Shown one piece after another: positions 7,054 to 7,191 of a stretch of DNA of 7,191 bases (positions are counted from its first letter, which is position 1; each line of letters opens with the position of its first letter). The position numbers and the translations under genes were made by a program. This DNA comes from DATLYT01 sp035574455 (lineage in GTDB: Bacteria; Bacteroidota; Ignavibacteria; UBA10030), in contig DATLYT010000156.1 of the NCBI GenBank assembly GCA_035574455.1, positions 1 through 7,191 on the forward strand. Reading direction: 5' to 3'. Below the pieces are notes generated by a model. The model searched no databases. It worked only from the letters and a program-made list of their open reading frames with translations, and was not told the origin of the DNA.

Positions 7054-7191
7054 CTACATCCCCCACCAGTAGGTCATCTTCACCGAGAACACATTATCCG
7101 GCCGGTCGCGCAGAAGCCTGCTCAGGTCTGTTCCGAATCGGAAGTCGCCGTGGTTCTCGAAATCAATTTTCTGATTCGTCCATGCCACATA
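7054..7191 (-). CDS. C-terminal fragment of a DUF5916-like outer-membrane protein (5' end outside window)
   Basis: The last 45 codons of a - strand gene enter from the right edge and stop at TAG (7054-7056). The peptide includes GDFRFGTDL, RDRPDNVFSVKM and a terminal TYWWGM. From memory of the family, the pattern G-D-F-x-F-G-x-D, then P-D-N-x-F-x-V-K, then Y-W near the end resembles the C-terminus of DUF5916 proteins. These are large proteins, often with an N-terminal carbohydrate-binding-like domain and a C-terminal barrel in the outer membrane. An aromatic-rich final strand also fits an outer-membrane barrel. The gene converges on the cyclase and is not part of its operon. The family call rests on a short fragment; coding status is better supported than the name. 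Confidence 0.68.
   Translation of the reverse strand, partial: YVAWTNQKIDFENHGDFRFGTDLSRLLRDRPDNVFSVKMTYWWGM

Noticed and set aside
6976..7191. The + strand frame of the cyclase stays open past its TAG to the window end, suggesting a recoded stop
   Set aside because: This frame is in exact codon register with the - strand gene, where + strand stops would require the - strand codons TTA, CTA or TCA. Those codons are disfavoured in G/C-rich third-position usage, so the openness is a shadow of the - strand gene.

Overview
The window carries three complete genes on the + strand and the 3' end of a fourth gene on the - strand. In order they are: a secreted or lipid-anchored subtilisin-family (S8) protease (199-1500), a short-type alpha-glucan/glycogen phosphorylase (1693-3831), a large membrane-spanning class III adenylate cyclase with TPR repeats (4060-6978), and, converging on the cyclase, the last 45 codons of a protein resembling the C-terminus of the DUF5916 outer-membrane family (7054-7191, - strand). 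No tRNA, rRNA, CRISPR array, insertion sequence or phage gene was seen. The order looks like ordinary chromosomal housekeeping and signalling DNA.

Organism: a Gram-negative bacterium is likely, because a TGC lipobox-like signal and a DUF5916-like outer-membrane C-terminus are present. That C-terminus, the TPR-type cyclase, and two of three genes lacking any Shine-Dalgarno sequence fit the Bacteroidota/Chlorobiota (FCB) assemblage, for example an Ignavibacteria- or Kapabacteria-like lineage, with Gemmatimonadota as an alternative. This placement is inference; no marker gene is present.

Layout: 1-198 is AT-rich non-coding DNA with an imperfect hairpin at its left edge and a clear Shine-Dalgarno sequence for the protease. 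The protease ends at a strong intrinsic terminator (1550-1590), so it is a separate transcription unit. The phosphorylase follows 192 bp later with a weak candidate promoter. The 228-bp gap before the cyclase (3832-4059) holds the best sigma70-like promoter in the window (TTGACT, 17 bp, TATCTT) and a small hairpin near the cyclase start, suggesting that the cyclase is transcribed from its own promoter. The cyclase and the - strand gene converge over 75 bp.

Working together: the phosphorylase releases glucose-1-phosphate from storage glucan. The cyclase has all six canonical catalytic and substrate-selecting residues and should make cAMP in the cytoplasm, under control of an internal TPR-like stalk and a large region beyond one transmembrane helix. 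Control of glycogen use by the cyclase is suggested only by adjacency. The points most worth a second look are the cyclase architecture and an in-frame open tail of 23 codons beyond the amber stop of the - strand gene, which closes only 3 nt from the cyclase stop codon.
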